DNA from: Chamaecrista fasciculata | Lineage: Eukaryota; Streptophyta; Magnoliopsida; Fabales; Fabaceae | Reading direction: 5' to 3' | Length of the DNA stretch: 64,000 bases | Assembly (NCBI GenBank): GCA_003254925.1 | Contig: QANZ01031075.1 | Span: 58,734-122,733 of the forward strand | In this document: one piece after another, positions 58,850 to 64,000 of the stretch | Numbering within the stretch: the first letter of the stretch is position 1 | Layout: every line of letters begins with the position of its first letter | Made by a program: the position numbers and the translations under genes | The notes under the pieces: model-generated | Told to the model about the DNA's origin: nothing | What the model saw: only the letters and a program-made list of their open reading frames with translations | The model's database searches: none

Positions 58850-59494
58850 TGTAGAAAGGTCTAACTTTCTCTAAAAGAGCTCCCAAAGTAACTACAAAGA
58901 AGATAATGAATTGGAATACCTTCACTATCAAATTTGGCAGAGATGTTTAAATAGCCAACAGGGACAAGACTTCAGAATGCTTGACCGAAATTAACTATGA
59001 GGTTCTAAAAAAAACAAGAACTTTCGAAGTAGGTTGCAGCTATTCACTTCACAAAGAAGAATAGCAGCCACAGTAGAGGTACAAACTCAAGGTCACGAAC
59101 AAGAAGGAATACCACAAAGTGGCTCAAAACTCCGGCTGATGGTTGAGGGTCGCCGGAAATGGCCAGTCGACGGTGGCACAAAAGCCCGAGACTGAGACGA
59201 GATGAGACGCTCCTTCACGCGCTACGTCCTTAAAGCTTAGCGGAAAATTCCAAACGGCGCGTTTCCTTAGACGACACCATGTAGAAAGACCTAATTCTCC
59301 CTAAAAGAGCTCCCAAAGGAGAGGATTGCCTCATTATATATATAGAGTTAGAAGACCCTTTAACTCAGCGATGTGGGACTTCAACACGCCCCCTCACGCC
59401 CAACTCGGGCGTGAAGCCAACGGGTTATTCCCAGGGCAGCCCATAGTAAGGCTCATTCATCTCACACGCCCAGGCCTTGATACCATGTAGAAAG
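58850..59494 (-). mobile_element. TRIM array (three LTR pieces), minus orientation
   Basis: One full LTR lies at 59280-59386 (minus strand: starts TGTTGAAGTCCCACATCG, ends CTTTCTACA). On its 5' side is an internal region with a purine tract and the primer site TGGTATCAAGG (59475-59485), preceded by only the last 9 bases of another LTR (59486-59494). On its 3' side a second primer-like TGGTGTCG follows, then a ~390-bp GC-richer internal region, and finally a truncated LTR at 58850-58888. The same family as 51367-51690. The LTR-internal-LTR-internal-LTR order suggests a recombined tandem array. Confidence 0.65.
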
Positions 59495-59707
59495 AATCGA
59501 AAAGCCTGTAGGTTTATATTCTCTTTCCTCTTCAAACAGCCTTGCTATCGTTAGCTTCTATATGTTATATAGCATTATACTTACTATTACATCAGGAAAG
59601 GGATATAAGTGCATGATTGATTATTTCTAGATGTATGTTGCTGAGCATCTTCATTAGTGACCATGTTTTCAATTTTATGTGAATATATGATAACTTTTGC
59701 CATATAG

Positions 59708-59769
59708 GTTGTGGGGGAACTGGTAATATGATGTGTGCAGAATGTGGTGGACGAGGTCATCTGGGAATT
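59708..59769 (+). pseudogene. DnaJ-type zinc-finger exon fragment
   Basis: After an AG at 59706-59707 the frame reads CGGTGNMMCAECGGRGHLG, two CxxCxGxG-type zinc-binding half-sites as in plant DnaJ-like zinc-finger proteins of plastids (ORANGE, PSA2 and relatives). The similarity stops after GHLG. No neighbouring exons were recognised, so it is either a stranded exon or a remnant. Too short for a firm family assignment. Confidence 0.4.
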
Positions 59770-60195
59770 TCAAACTTGTACCACTATATATATACAGTTT
59801 GATGCATAGTGCTGTAAGTTATTTAGATTCATTGTCCCTCTCAACAGTTTTTTGGGTTGCTCAGTCTCAGCGTTCTTGTTCCTCCAAGGATCTTTGGCTT
59901 CCGAGTTTGCCATTTCCTACCCACATAACCAAAACAGAGCAAGTTCAATATATATATATATATATATAGGAGTTGGAGAGGCTCCAGTATCAGTAGTATA
60001 GGCTATAGAGTTCAACAGAAAACAGAACAAAACAGCAAATACAAACCAACACAAAAGACACATCCAAGGGATAGTACAATAATTTAGTACATTTCTTGTC
60101 TGTCAGATTTGGATTCTTGAAATGCTCGTTTTTCCAAAACACTAACATCTTACTTTTGCCTCAATCACTCAAGTCTGAATTCCTTCACGCTGGCT
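59770..60195. other. 3' flank of beta-glucosidase E
   Basis: Contains a (TA)n microsatellite at ~59949-59968 and no supported gene. It should include the 3'UTR of gene E on the minus strand. Confidence 0.35.
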
Positions 60196-63941
<3,746 letters not shown>

Positions 63942-64000
63942 TTTTAATTTCCCTCTCTTTTTTCTCTGCACCTTCTCCTTCCTTCTTTATTCTCTCCCCT

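Noticed and set aside
63942..63971. Extended start of beta-glucosidase E at 63971
   Set aside because: The codon there is GTG. The first ATG, at 63941, directly begins a signal peptide.

Overview
This is nuclear DNA of a eudicot plant. The evidence is multi-exon genes with GT/AG introns and U/AT-rich intron tracts, plant-specific families (PHYTOCHROME KINASE SUBSTRATE, MSBP, a plastid DUF309 protein, plant GH1 beta-glucosidases), an insert of chloroplast atpI, and many MITE, TRIM, copia and LINE remnants. The species cannot be named from the sequence alone. The assembly is a draft: there are three long N runs (18652-18852, 32937-33163, 47686-48121) and eight isolated single Ns, several of which sit between duplicated flanks.

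Layout. 1-717 (-): N-terminal part of an uncharacterised membrane-anchored acidic protein that runs off the left edge. 4126-6518 (-): CRAL-TRIO/Sec14 protein in five coding exons. 7881-9313: two inverted-repeat elements. 9550-11117 (+): membrane steroid-binding protein with a cytochrome b5-like domain. 12143-13236 (-): plastid DUF309 protein. 16271-17998 (+): single-exon phytochrome kinase substrate-like protein. 20086-20384: hAT-type MITE with a perfect 8-bp target duplication. 27159-29509 (-): HIT-domain (HINT) nucleotide hydrolase.

The main theme from 21 kb to the right edge is a cluster of beta-glucosidase 11-type GH1 genes that share one 13-exon plan. Gene A (21245-24534, +), gene D (43871-46985, -) and gene E (60196-63941, -) are complete and open when spliced (526, 516 and 510 codons). 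B1 and B2 (30559-36105, -) are nearly identical tandem copies interrupted by an N gap: B1 lacks exons 1-3 and B2 lacks exon 13. Gene C (40101-42261, +) is a broken pseudogene. The intact members have secretory signal peptides and both catalytic glutamates, so they probably act on glucosides in the secretory pathway, apoplast or vacuole. B1 and B2 carry an unusual Pro-to-Leu change beside the acid/base glutamate.

The spacers hold gene debris: an atpI plastid insert, an exportin-2 fragment, a cationic amino acid transporter exon, a DnaJ-type zinc-finger exon, an F-box/LRR pseudogene, and copia and LINE RNase H remnants. They also hold several inverted-repeat element families, including a hairpin of about 1.16 kb. 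I found no convincing new biological system. The points most worth following are the B1/B2 locus and its catalytic motif, the plastid insert lying inside an inverted-repeat element, and the long foldback elements.
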